A stretch of 41,775 nucleotides of DNA from the NCBI GenBank assembly GCA_002710015.1, contig PAOW01000017.1:1-41775 (forward strand). Reading direction: 5' to 3'. The DNA comes from Methanobacteriota archaeon. Lineage in GTDB: Archaea; Thermoplasmatota; Poseidoniia; Poseidoniales; Poseidoniaceae. Within the stretch, counting starts at the first letter, position 1. Each line of letters begins with the position of its first letter. The notes beneath the pieces were generated by a model. It made no database searches and was not told the DNA's origin. It saw nothing but the letters and a program-made list of their open reading frames with translations. Shown here in pieces: positions 9,426 to 21,000 of this stretch. The translations under genes were made by a program, and so were the position numbers.

Positions 9426-12020
9426 TTAGGACACTCTAGTCCAAGATCCATCTTCTCCAACTAACCATGATGTCAGTTCACCGTTAGAGTCAATATACCA
9501 ACCAGTTTTACCTTGTTCCGTACCTGGTGCCGCTTGCATAACCCCGGTCCTACTTGCCTCAGCGGCTAATCTTGTTCGCAAGTCCTCAGTGGATTCTTTC
9601 TCAGTTTCCTGTTCAGATTCTTCTTTGACTTCTTGCTTGATTTCTTCCTCGGTAATATTTTCATCAATCGTAACTTCAGTATTTTCTAACCCCATTTCAA
9701 ATTCGTCTTCATCATCTAAGTCCTCGTCATAGTCATCATCCCAATAATCCTCAGAATCATCAAATCGAATTCGTCTGATAAGGACTACCATTATTGCAAT
9801 GAAAAGGAAAATTATTATCGAAACCAAAGTCAATGCAGTATTCGAGTCACCCAATCCTCCTCCAAACAATACAGCGTCCACGTCAAAGAATTTCTGAGCA
9901 ATCAAGCCTTCCCATTTGACTGTGCAGGATTCAGATTGCCCGGATTGGTCTATTGAAACCTGATATGTATCCTCAGCAATGTGACTGGCACTACCAGCAC
10001 TACAGCGTATGTCAACCTCACTCGGCTCAACATCTACTATGTTTCCAGCTTGGTCGATAGCGTATACTCTAAGAATCATATTTTCTCCTTCTCTTGGAGT
10101 ATCTTCTGGGATTTCTGCGAGCAATCTGACAGGATTTCCATCGGTAACTATCACTACGGTGTCATAAACAGCAAAACCAGCTGACATTCTTAGATTCCAT
10201 TCACCGGTTTTACCTCCTTCAACAATCCAATATCCATCTCCCTGAGATGAGGGTGATATTATTCCAAGTGGGTCTCCAAATTCAAATTCAACATCGTTTG
10301 CGAGAGCATCATTTCCGTGAACATCAAATGAAGTGACGGCAAATTCCACTTGCTCTCCGCTTTTTACAGACATTGGATTTTCTAAATTTATTGTCAAATG
10401 TCTGGCGGTCCCTGCAACAACCTCTACGTCAGTAATTGCGAACACACCTTGGGCAGTAGCTCTCACTTCATGCATTCCTAGTGAGGTTGGTGCCCAATTG
10501 TCACCTGCAAGCCGAATCTCCATAGTCAGGTCAACACCATCAATCACCCATGTTACCGGGACGCTGCCAAGTAAGTTCCCATATTCATCTTCAAATTTAG
10601 GCTGCAAATTCAGAACTCCATCAGAGGGTATCTGAGTCCCACTTTCTGGTAATATTATCCTTGCAAGTTCTCCTGGATTTATTGTCAAAGTTTTGTTAAT
10701 AGAATGTGTAATCTGAGTTTCGTTATCGAACCATACAGCTGAAAGAGAATAATTGCCAATTTCTCCGGGTCGCAACAAAATCCAGTCTTCCTTCTCTTCA
10801 AAAATAAGATTGTCATCGATAGTCCATGCACCGTCAACAGATCTATCATTGCCTGCCGCATCATATGCAGAAATAGATGCAACTATTGAATCACCAGACC
10901 TCAAGATGTTCTCGGAAAGAAGTATGTCTATACCTGTTATAATTCCATAGGAAACATCCACTTCCAAAGTAGCAGAGAATCCCTCATCACTCACACCTAG
11001 GGTCCACAAACCAACTCGACTAGGTATCCATATCACATCGCTTCCTTGAACAGATAGCGAGCCAGTTGGCACGCTCCAATTGGCCAACGGCAGGTTTACT
11101 GGGCCCGAATTCCCTAGAATATCTGTGCGTATTGCGGATATTATTACAGGAGATCCTGTTCTTGCCTCAGTTGTGTTTATCCCTATACTGAGACCGGTAG
11201 CTTGTGCTGGTAAAACCCGGATAATTCCTGAGCCATTTGCTCCAGATGAACTTGATACAGAAACATTCCAAATTCCCGGAGTCCCTCCAAAATAAACTCC
11301 ACTCTGTGATATTGAACCATTTTCAACCGACCAAGTTAATTCCCCTGCTCTCTCAATTTCAACGAGATTGCCATAAGCGTCGACTGCTGTTGGCATAATG
11401 TGCAAAACATTTCCACTCTGGACAGTTAATCCGTAGGGAACAACGATTTCGGTAGGGCTTCCCGCAGATACGTTGAATGTTATCCTTGTCTCAAGCTCTA
11501 GATAGATTACACGCATAACTGCAACACCAATTCTATCTGGTTCCCATGTTCCATTATCATAATCAATCTGTCCGTTCTGACATCTCCATACAAGGTCACC
11601 CTCAACGTGATTATTTGCTCTATCAACCAGTGTCCCATTGAGATTCACTACATCATCTACACTAATCTCTGTTGAATCAATAAATGTATCAATACCCACA
11701 GGCATCCCCGGGTCTACATTTATGGTTGTAGTTGAATTGATATTTCCTGAACTTGCTGTAATTGTGGTTATCCCCGCCTTTCCAGGAACAAACAAACCTG
11801 TTGAATCAATACTACCATCGCTTGCTGACCAATTAATTTGTTCATTTATCGGATTTCCACTTGAATCCTTTACTACAGCATCGAATCTGACAGCTTGGTC
11901 AGCATCAACAGAAACTGGGTGTGAATCAATGACTATGCTTGCGGGAGTTGATGCAACTACGCTACCTGCAATTTGGACCAGTATAATCGAAATCATAAAT
12001 ATGGAAATTCGATTTTTCAA
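9426..12020 (-). CDS. Secreted/membrane-anchored surface protein with about 7-8 Ig-like (BIG/invasin-type) repeats, C-terminal TM and acidic tail
   Basis: 864 aa; N-terminal signal peptide; repeated phrases (DAYGNLVEIERAGELTWSVENGSISQSGVYFGGTPGIWNVSVSS); TM TLVSIIIFLFIAIMVVLI; tail ends GWYIDSNGELTSWLVGEDGSWTRVS. Confidence 0.85.
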   Translation of the reverse strand: MKNRISIFMISIILVQIAGSVVASTPASIVIDSHPVSVDADQAVRFDAVVKDSSGNPINEQINWSASDGSIDSTGLFVPGKAGITTITASSGNINSTTTINVDPGMPVGIDTFIDSTEISVDDVVNLNGTLVDRANNHVEGDLVWRCQNGQIDYDNGTWEPDRIGVAVMRVIYLELETRITFNVSAGSPTEIVVPYGLTVQSGNVLHIMPTAVDAYGNLVEIERAGELTWSVENGSISQSGVYFGGTPGIWNVSVSSSSGANGSGIIRVLPAQATGLSIGINTTEARTGSPVIISAIRTDILGNSGPVNLPLANWSVPTGSLSVQGSDVIWIPSRVGLWTLGVSDEGFSATLEVDVSYGIITGIDILLSENILRSGDSIVASISAYDAAGNDRSVDGAWTIDDNLIFEEKEDWILLRPGEIGNYSLSAVWFDNETQITHSINKTLTINPGELARIILPESGTQIPSDGVLNLQPKFEDEYGNLLGSVPVTWVIDGVDLTMEIRLAGDNWAPTSLGMHEVRATAQGVFAITDVEVVAGTARHLTINLENPMSVKSGEQVEFAVTSFDVHGNDALANDVEFEFGDPLGIISPSSQGDGYWIVEGGKTGEWNLRMSAGFAVYDTVVIVTDGNPVRLLAEIPEDTPREGENMILRVYAIDQAGNIVDVEPSEVDIRCSAGSASHIAEDTYQVSIDQSGQSESCTVKWEGLIAQKFFDVDAVLFGGGLGDSNTALTLVSIIIFLFIAIMVVLIRRIRFDDSEDYWDDDYDEDLDDEDEFEMGLENTEVTIDENITEEEIKQEVKEESEQETEKESTEDLRTRLAAEASRTGVMQAAPGTEQGKTGWYIDSNGELTSWLVGEDGSWTRVS

Positions 12021-12071
12021 ACAAGCCCTCCCCTACCAGTTATATTCATTTACACACTTATTTGTTACTGC

Positions 12072-15000
12072 TCATTCCCAAGCTTCCCAGTCTGCCCTAT
12101 CTTGGTCCCAATAATACCACGTGCCGTCGTCGGCTTCAGCCCATGCTGTGCCATCTTCATCATCAATTCGATATTCGACCGCCCAGTCTGGTTGACTTGG
12201 AGTGTATGATTGGGGTGGTGGTTCACTTGGACCTGGACCTACCGGACCCGGTCCACTTGGACCAGCCGCTTGAGGCTGGTCATCATCATCATCGTCATCA
12301 TAATCATCATCATCGTCGTAATCAGATTCTCCTGATCTGAGTATCATGATAATTACAACTAGTAGAACTAGAACAACCAAAATTGCAAGTATTCCTCCTG
12401 CATAATACAAGACTCCTCCCGCTTCAAAGAATCCCATGAAGGTGCCTTCGACATTTATTTTTCCAGAGGCTTCCTTTCCGTCGACTCGTATTGTAACAGT
12501 CTGCTCCTCATCATCAAGTGTGGTTATTGTCCAATTTCCATTATCTCCTGCTTTAGCAGTCATACGCCCGGATAATTCTATCTGGGTATTTGGAGGAACT
12601 GGAATTTGGTTTTCCCAAGCATCATATGTTTTCACTTCGATATCGAAAGATTCCAACTGAAGTACTGATTCTTGTAGGATTGTTAACTCGATTCTATCCA
12701 CTGTTTGGTGCGCTGATACGGTTACAGTCCATTGGTTCTGGACACCGCTCGGTGCTCGGTAGTTGAATGTGTGAACTCCCTTTGTGGTCGCACTCCATGT
12801 ATACTGTCCTTCAGATCCTACAACAGGCTGCATTGTAGACGGAGGAACTGGTTTGTTATTTTCAGTCCAAATTACGCTCTCAGGGAATGTATTACCATCT
12901 TCATCCGTTCCTGTTATCTCTATGTTGTATACATCCCCTGCTTTAGCAGTATTTGCCAATACATCGATATCAATAGAAACCGAAACTCCATGGTTTACCG
13001 TGATATCAACAGTTTCACTAATGTTGTATCCACTTTCAGAAATAGCCCACGCAGTAATACTGTAATTCCCAACTTTAGTTGCTTCCCATACTCCAAGATT
13101 ATCATTGATAAGTGTAGTTATGTTTGTGGATAGACCAGTATCTAAATCGTCTAAAGTGTAGGATATGATTGAAGAATCGATAATGTTCCCATCGCTATCA
13201 TTTAGTAGAGGGATGAACGTTAAATCTTCGTCAGCATCTATGTTCTGAACCAAATTGCTAGGCTGAATAAGTGATACGCTAACCAATTCACCGTGGTCGA
13301 CCGAGATTGACAGGGTTACCTGAATTGGACTGCTTAGATTTTCATCAGAATAGCTTGCCCTTAATGTGTATAGGGAATCCGAAGCAAATACTGGAACAAA
13401 CATCGTAGAAGAGCCATATGTCATTTCTTGTAGAACACTTTGGTCATTGTAAATTACGTGCTCAACTGTCCATGCAACATTTTCTGTCCAACGGTTTCCG
13501 TCAGAGTCAATCGCTTTTACCTTAATTTCAATTTCGTCATCAGCTGTTATTTCTTGTAATGAACCGGTGGAATCCACAGAGTCAATTACTAGGACTAGGC
13601 CAGTTATCGCACCTTCAGTGACCTGAATTGTGACACTATTTTCAGTGCCAGCATAACTTGCTGTGAGTGTCTTAGTTCCTCGCCTTTGTGCATGCCATTC
13701 TGCTGGCAGCCCCTCGGTTATCATACCGTCACTGATAGTCCAATTTTCCATCGGAATTAACACAGGTAAACGGTTACCCATTATGTCAACTCTTGTTGTA
13801 TTAAGCCAAACGATATCATCTGCGGTGACTGCCGTGCTTGATGCTGCAATTTCTAGGTTTGCAATTTCACCATGAGTAACTTGGACTGGTATGGTATGAG
13901 TAATTCCACCAGTAGATTGCATGGTAATGTTGTAGTTACCAACAGTTATTGCGAAGTATGTACCGTTTGCTTCTGTAAATACACCGCCGCCAGCAGTCCA
14001 TGTAATTCCTCCACCCACTGCCAAATCTAGTTCATTGCCAAATTGATCGAGTAGTGTCCAATTCAGCTGGCAGGTTTTACCAGCGTGAATTATCTCCTCA
14101 CATCCTGTGGTTCTGTAACTAACTGGTGCGCCACCGACAACCTCAACATTGACTGTTATTATCTGCCCCATCCATTCAACAGAAACAGATTGTGAGCCCG
14201 CACTGTATGGATAGAATGTAGCCCCGACCATACTTCCGTTGCTCGGTGTGTAAGCAATAGTCAAACCCGGTACTGTATTTCCATGTTGGTCAACTACGCT
14301 TGCTTGTATTGTAAATGATTGATCAGCAGATATTGTTTCTTCAACATCATCTACAACTAGAGTGGTTGGTAGCCCAGGAGTTACGGATATACTCTGTGTA
14401 TCACATATGACTCCGAAACAAGCGGTTATGTTGTGGACTCCTACCAGTTGTGGCGTAAATAGTCCATTAACATCTATCGCACCATTTGTTGAACTCCATG
14501 TGACATTTTCTGCAATATTCCCTCCAACAGCATTAGTTAATATGTGTGAGAATTGAACCGGTGTGTCTGCATCTGTTGTTGATGAAACGGGAGTGATGGA
14601 TACAGTGTTTACATCTGTGTAGTTAATCTTGATCATTGGTCTCAACTCTAACGAGTCTTCACTGGAGTAGAACTCTACATGTGCAGCGTTTGCACCACTG
14701 GCTGGAGCGGCGATTAGAATCCAAGCATGGTCTCCGTTCATTGTCATTCCATTGTGACCTATGTCAATCCACACATCCGTATCTCCAGGTTGTATGGTTA
14801 CACTGGATATTGGATTAGCATCATATTCGATACCTGCGGCCATACCGCCAGCACTCCAAGGCGTTCCTGACTGTGAATTATTCCAAGTCGATGCGGACTC
14901 AGACCATGAGTTGGTGATGAGTCGATGAACGTAAAATGTCATTGGTACTGGGGTCGGCACATCAATCTGAAGGTTTAGTGATGCAGAATGTATCTTAGCA

Positions 15001-18000
15001 CTCATAGGAAGCGGAATTTGGCTGTTATCGAGTGCTATGATTGATCTACATTCTGAATTAGAGCCCTCACAATTAAATCCAACACTAAGATGATCGGCTC
15101 CGTGATTTGTGTTTGGTGAGTTACTACCAATGTAGGAATCCCTTATGTTGGTGTGTCCTAAATCTGCAACCTCATTACCGGTTTGGAATGTGTAAGTCCA
15201 AGTATGGTCATCATTGTATGTGTTGTTCACAGGTGCCCCAATAGCGAATGCCCTTCTGCTGGAGGAAGGCCCGGGTATGGATTCATTTATTGCTTGAACC
15301 CACCAACTGTATACTTCTCCAGCTACTAAGTCTTGTGAGAATGTGAAAGTTGTTCCATTTATTTCACTGTCTTCCCATGACTTGTATTTCACCTGTCCAT
15401 CACTTGTCGCAATCGTAACTACATATCCTGTGGCATTTACGACACTGTTCCATGTTAGTTGCGGTTTGTCTAGTGATTCTAGTTCCCAAGTAGAAGTGTT
15501 GTAAAGTATTGCTCCGTCATTAGGATATGTTAGAACAGGCTGAGCAGGCGGAATTATTCCGTCGACATTGTCTACGTAGTCTAGAATTAGGCGAGGTCTG
15601 AGTGACTCTTGAGCCGAGTTGTCATAGAATGTGTGACCAGATGATGGATTTCCAACAGACTTTAGCATAACGGTAAGAGTATCATTTCCATTGGCAGCAT
15701 TTGACTGCGCTAGTGATGTTATATCCCAAATTTGGACTCCAACTGTCGGAACTACAAACATTGTTGAGCGAGTAATTTCAGTATTCGAGCAATTGGGACT
15801 GGAATTCCACGTTACATTGTCCTCATCGAAATTGTCACAGGCATGAGCACTAACAGTTAGCGACGAAGTTCCTGAAACGTTATAGCGATACAAGGAGAGA
15901 AGCGCTGATGTAGGTGTCATAGTTGTAGGGAAAGGTAATTCACTGAGGTCAAAGGTAAGGATAATCTTTGATTCCCCAGATCCGCCAGAAGAGATTCCCA
16001 AATCCAATCTTCCATTGTTCCCTAGCTTCGTATTGGCTCTATTTGAATCAATAGTTGCATCAGGAATTCCTGGTAAACTACCAGTTTCATCAAACACGGA
16101 ACCATCGTAGAGAGTTACCGATTGGTTACCACTTCCATCATCGCTTCCGACAATGCCGGGTACTCTGTATGAGTGGACCTCTGACCACTTTCCAAGGCGG
16201 TGATCTTGATCAGCTCTAACTCTCCAGTATACCCAATAATCTCCGTTGGATAGGTTTTCGATAGTGTAAGACAAATTAGTTAGATCCCATATTCCGTCAT
16301 AGGTTGAGGAATTTGATAAATCGAATAGGAAGGTTTCATTTTCGTCAGTGAAATCGTCCGATGTTGAAATCTGCATTAGCCATTTACTTTGGTTTGTCTC
16401 AGCCGAAGACCAATTCAGTGTGTTTGAATCAGCACCCCTCGGTCTAGATGCGGTCTCATTCCAAATTGTGCTTCCATCAGCAGGTGCCATGTTAGTAGCA
16501 GCAGAAGGTAACCATTGAGTTCCAGTTCTCCAAGTTAATTCTAGCTCAGGTCTTTTTGTCTCGTCAGATATGTAATCACTACTAGCGAAATGCCACTCAT
16601 CTGTGGTATCATCGATAACGATGAAAGCGAGATTTATCTTGTCAGTTCCATCAGCATGTGCGTGTTGGACAGCATATGTGATGTCAAATTCAACGGTGTT
16701 ATCTTGGTACTCAAGGTATACAATTTCGAATGGCACCTCACATGACTCATCTGGCCATGCTGTTGACGAACCATTAGGACTATTGAAGGTCGCACTCGCA
16801 TTCCAGTTTTGTGTAACCTCACAAACAGCTATCCTAACAGTCTCCTGATTAGTTTCTCCACCACTTAGTTTACTGAGTGTTAAAGTGGCGTGAATATACT
16901 CATGTGTAGATGGTATAGGAATTGATGACCAGTCCACTTGGAGTAGAGATATGCTTTCATAATTGAGAGATGAGGTTAGATTTGATCTGCCCATTATCAG
17001 TCTATCACCAGATTCGTATCCTGAATTTGTTGACCCTGAATCTAGATATGTGTCCATAAAGATTGATGGATAATCAAGCCCCTCTACGATTTGTCCTTCT
17101 TGTAAAGCAATGCTTGCATCGGTTGAATTTATTTGCTCTCCTGTTAACGTGGGTATATGGAAAACAGTGCCATTACTTCTAGCACCTAGTATATCATCTG
17201 TTATCGGCTGCACAAACCACTTGTATGAATCACCAGTGGTTAGATTGTCAGGGCTTGTCCATGATTGATTTGTTAAATCCCAACCCTCTGATGATTCTCT
17301 GCTGTCGTATACAGTCCAACCCTCTCTTTCATCTGAGTAATCATTCCATATTACGACCCTCCAATCATCAACATTCGAGTTATTTGGATGGCTCCATGTC
17401 AACATTGGGGTTGCACCAGGTAGCAAAGCATGCGACGATGTGTCCCAAATTATCTCATCAACGCTAGGGCTTGTATTGTTTCCAGAAACCTCCGGGGACG
17501 ATGCATTTCCTGTTGTCCATGTCAGATTCACCCAAGGCCTCTCATTTTCATTACCACTAGTAGACGTGAAAATTGTTTGACCCTGTCCAATAGAACCGGC
17601 AATGGTTAGGAGTGCATGTGAGTTTCCATTCGCAAATGATTGTTGTATAATTTCAGTTATGTCAAATTCCATCCAATCAGCTGACGCACCAACTTTAATG
17701 TCGGCTATTTGTCCTCTATCTGCGCTTCCAATAGCACCAGGTGATGACCAATTATTTACTCCATCGTAGGTGGTTCCTGTTGCATTGGTATTCCAAGATA
17801 CCAAGGAGGAGTGAATTGAAATTGCATTATCTGTATCAGAGCCGAATTGCGCATATAGATTCAAAACAGCCTTGGAGATATGTGCGTTTTGAGGATTTGG
17901 CAGCTCAGTCAGTGGTATTTTCATTAGACCTGTAGCATTTTGTCCGGTGCTACTTGTTCCAACTCTAAATGTGGATGATGATGATTGGTCATTTGTTGAA

Positions 18001-21000
18001 GCTAGTCCGGTGTCAGCCACCCAAGTGTCTATGAAATTTGGTATGTTCAAATCAGGCATAGCTTCCCTGTGATGCAATTCAACCGCTGCGGAATCACTGC
18101 TTAAACTCCATGTTGTTAGGTCTGGTAATAAGAAGTGGAATGTGTTTGACCAGTTTCCAATTTGGTTGGTGATACTTGTAGCTCTAACTCGCCAATACCA
18201 TGTTTCCCCTAGATCTAAAGATGAGGCTACATCAAACGTCATATTTGTAACATCAAATCCAGAGTCTGTCCAACTTGTGGCCATGATTAGGTTTGCAGAA
18301 TTGAATGAATTTGTAGTATCCATCTCAATAGACCATCCTCCAACGTTAGTTGTTGCAGTGGAGTATGACCATTCAAGCTGTGGTGTATCTAGTGGAGAGG
18401 GGTTAATTCCGCTCTCAACAGACCATGAACCATTTAGCGGTGAGGTCAAAACAGGTTCAGAAGGTATTGCATCTGAACCTGGTAGGTATACGAACGAGAT
18501 TTCAGGTCTGTTTGCTGAATTAACATTGTTTGGATAGAACAATGCGCTTCTATCAACTCCGCTACCAACACCAACAATTCCTACAATTAGATCAACAGCT
18601 CTGTCTTCACGCATGGCGTTTTGAACTGCAAGTGTGACGTCAAATTCTACCCAGTCGCCAGCAGAATATGAGTTTCCTAAGGACTCAGAATCTTGTAGTC
18701 CTGCTCTTTCCCATCCCTTAGCACCTGATGTTCCCCATGAATTTACACCATCAAAACTTGACCAAGTTGCTTTTTCTTCCGTCCAATTATTTTGTCTGCT
18801 CTCCCATACTCCGACAGTAGGAGTGCCTGAAGGATAATCTGCTAATCGCATCTTCAAGGTTGCAGTTTTCACAGCATAGCCGTCTGGAATGAGGTGACTC
18901 TTCAAATCACATCCCATTAATATCGTGCTCTCAGACGGGAATGTGTTGTAAGCAACTTGCATATCTTCTTCGTCATTGTAGTTACTGTTAGGTGTTCCAC
19001 TGTCTATGTATGTGTCCATACAACTTGGAGCATCACCTGCTGTTGTAGCATTCCCATGTGATAGTCGCAATCTATGATCATCATCCTGTAAGTATTCAGA
19101 TTCTAAACTGGATACCAAGAAAGAGGAAGTTGACCACCATGAGTGATGGTGGCTTGAAGAATCAATCTGTGCAAGTCTCCAATGATACATTACACCTTCA
19201 TCAAGAGAATCGGAAGAGGATATTGACCAATTACCATCAGTCTCGCTAAATTCGCTGGAAGTTGCAGTATTGAATGAGTGAATTATGTCTCTATATTCAG
19301 CATCGGTTGAAACTTCCATCAACATGTCACCAGCCCAGTTTATTGTTCCATCCCACGAGAGAGTAGGCATGGTATTTGCAGATAGGTTGTGGCCGGATAG
19401 ATTCCAAACAGGATGGCCGTCAAGTGGACTGAGATGAGTTGGGATTGCTGGCGGCCCATTGCTACCCCAATCATATGTAATCTCAAGTTTAGGTTTATTA
19501 CAGGAATTTGCTTCACTACTGCACAAATTGACAAATTGAGAGGTTGATACGTCTTGTCCCCAAGTCGAAGCAACCATCATCAAATCGAGAGATTCAGTTG
19601 ATAGTGTGGTAGTTTGAGTTGCGGAATTACTCTGATCGTTCCAGTATTGTAAAGCAGCAGTAATATTTACATCGATTGTTGCAGAGCTTTGGTCTCCAGT
19701 AAAGTCACCTATCGACATAGATGGCAATCTTCCTCCGTCATCCCAATCATTGACTCCGTCGTACTTTCTCCACGTTACAGAAGATTCTTCCCAGTTTTCT
19801 GCATTCATTATGTGAAGGCTAACATCTGCTGAACCTGTGTATGCGCTTCTGGACATTACAAGATTAGCCGAAATTATTGATGAATTTGAGTGTAGACCTA
19901 TATCGTCCATGTTTATGCGCATTAGTCCATATTGGTTTGAGTTTGAAGAAGAACCGACTGTGATGTTTTCAGAACTGCCCATGTTGGTATTTCTTGCAGC
20001 ACTGCTCGAATCTACAAAAGTATCTTCTATGGTGTTCTCGGATAAGCTTAGGTCATCAAAATCAATAGAAATTTGTCCATAGCCATCTGAGATTGTTACG
20101 TCATGGTATGGTAAATGGAAATATCCAATTTCCCAATCTCCTATGGTATCTGTGGAGTCAACCGAACGGATTCTGTAATGTATTGTAGTTCCGTTGCTTA
20201 GAGAATCTTGCGTCGGTATCGTAATAGAACCACTGTTAGTGTTTATTGTGAACATGGAACTATTGTCGTCAGAGTTGTAATACCAAGTATCGTCATTTTC
20301 GTCCTTGAACTGTGGGCTTAGAGATAACTGAACTTGTGCATCCGTGCCTGTAAATGCATCCCATGTTATCTCAGGATTGGTTTCAGCAGTCAGCACAAAC
20401 TGAGTAGTATCCATCAACGCCGCACCGTCTTCTACAAAGTTAGGGTTTAGTGTTCCGCCATTAGTATGAGAGCCATTTTGGTGCGTAACTGATAAGCTAG
20501 GTCTGCTGTTGGTGGACAGAGATTCTGACATGTGACATGAGTAAGGTGCTCCTGTTGCAGCAACCAATATGTTGAATGTACTTTTATTGTTGATAACAGC
20601 ATCTTGAGCAATTGCTGTAACATTAATTTGGAATGTATTGTTATCGTATCCGTAGAATGGAGGCTCCCAATCACCTCTGTCGCTGGTATCATCAGCACCG
20701 TCCATACTCCAGAATACCCCATTATCAGGCCCAGTCCATGAGGCTGAGGACTCAATCCAAGCCCTCTTCAAAGTCGCTGCGTAAATGTTGATGCTGTCAA
20801 TTTCTAAAGGATTGATACCACATGTCAGACTGAGGGTTGCGCTTGTCACCATATCTCCTGAGGGAACTGTATTATTGAATGAGATTAATATCCTTGATTC
20901 ACCAGTAATCGTCTGGCCTAAATCCACGGTTTCGCTACTGCCGTAATTTGTGTTGGGCGAAGATGAATCTATTGCAGTGTCATTAAGTAGCGTCATCGCA

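Noticed and set aside
12276-12324. Possible microsatellite or CRISPR-like repeat
   Set aside because: Trinucleotide low complexity explained by the Asp-rich juxtamembrane segment; no spaced direct repeats.
12062-12340. His-rich plus-strand ORF (HHHHRHHNHHHRR)
   Set aside because: Antisense shadow of the Asp-rich tail coding of the giant surface protein (GAT/GAC repeats read backwards).
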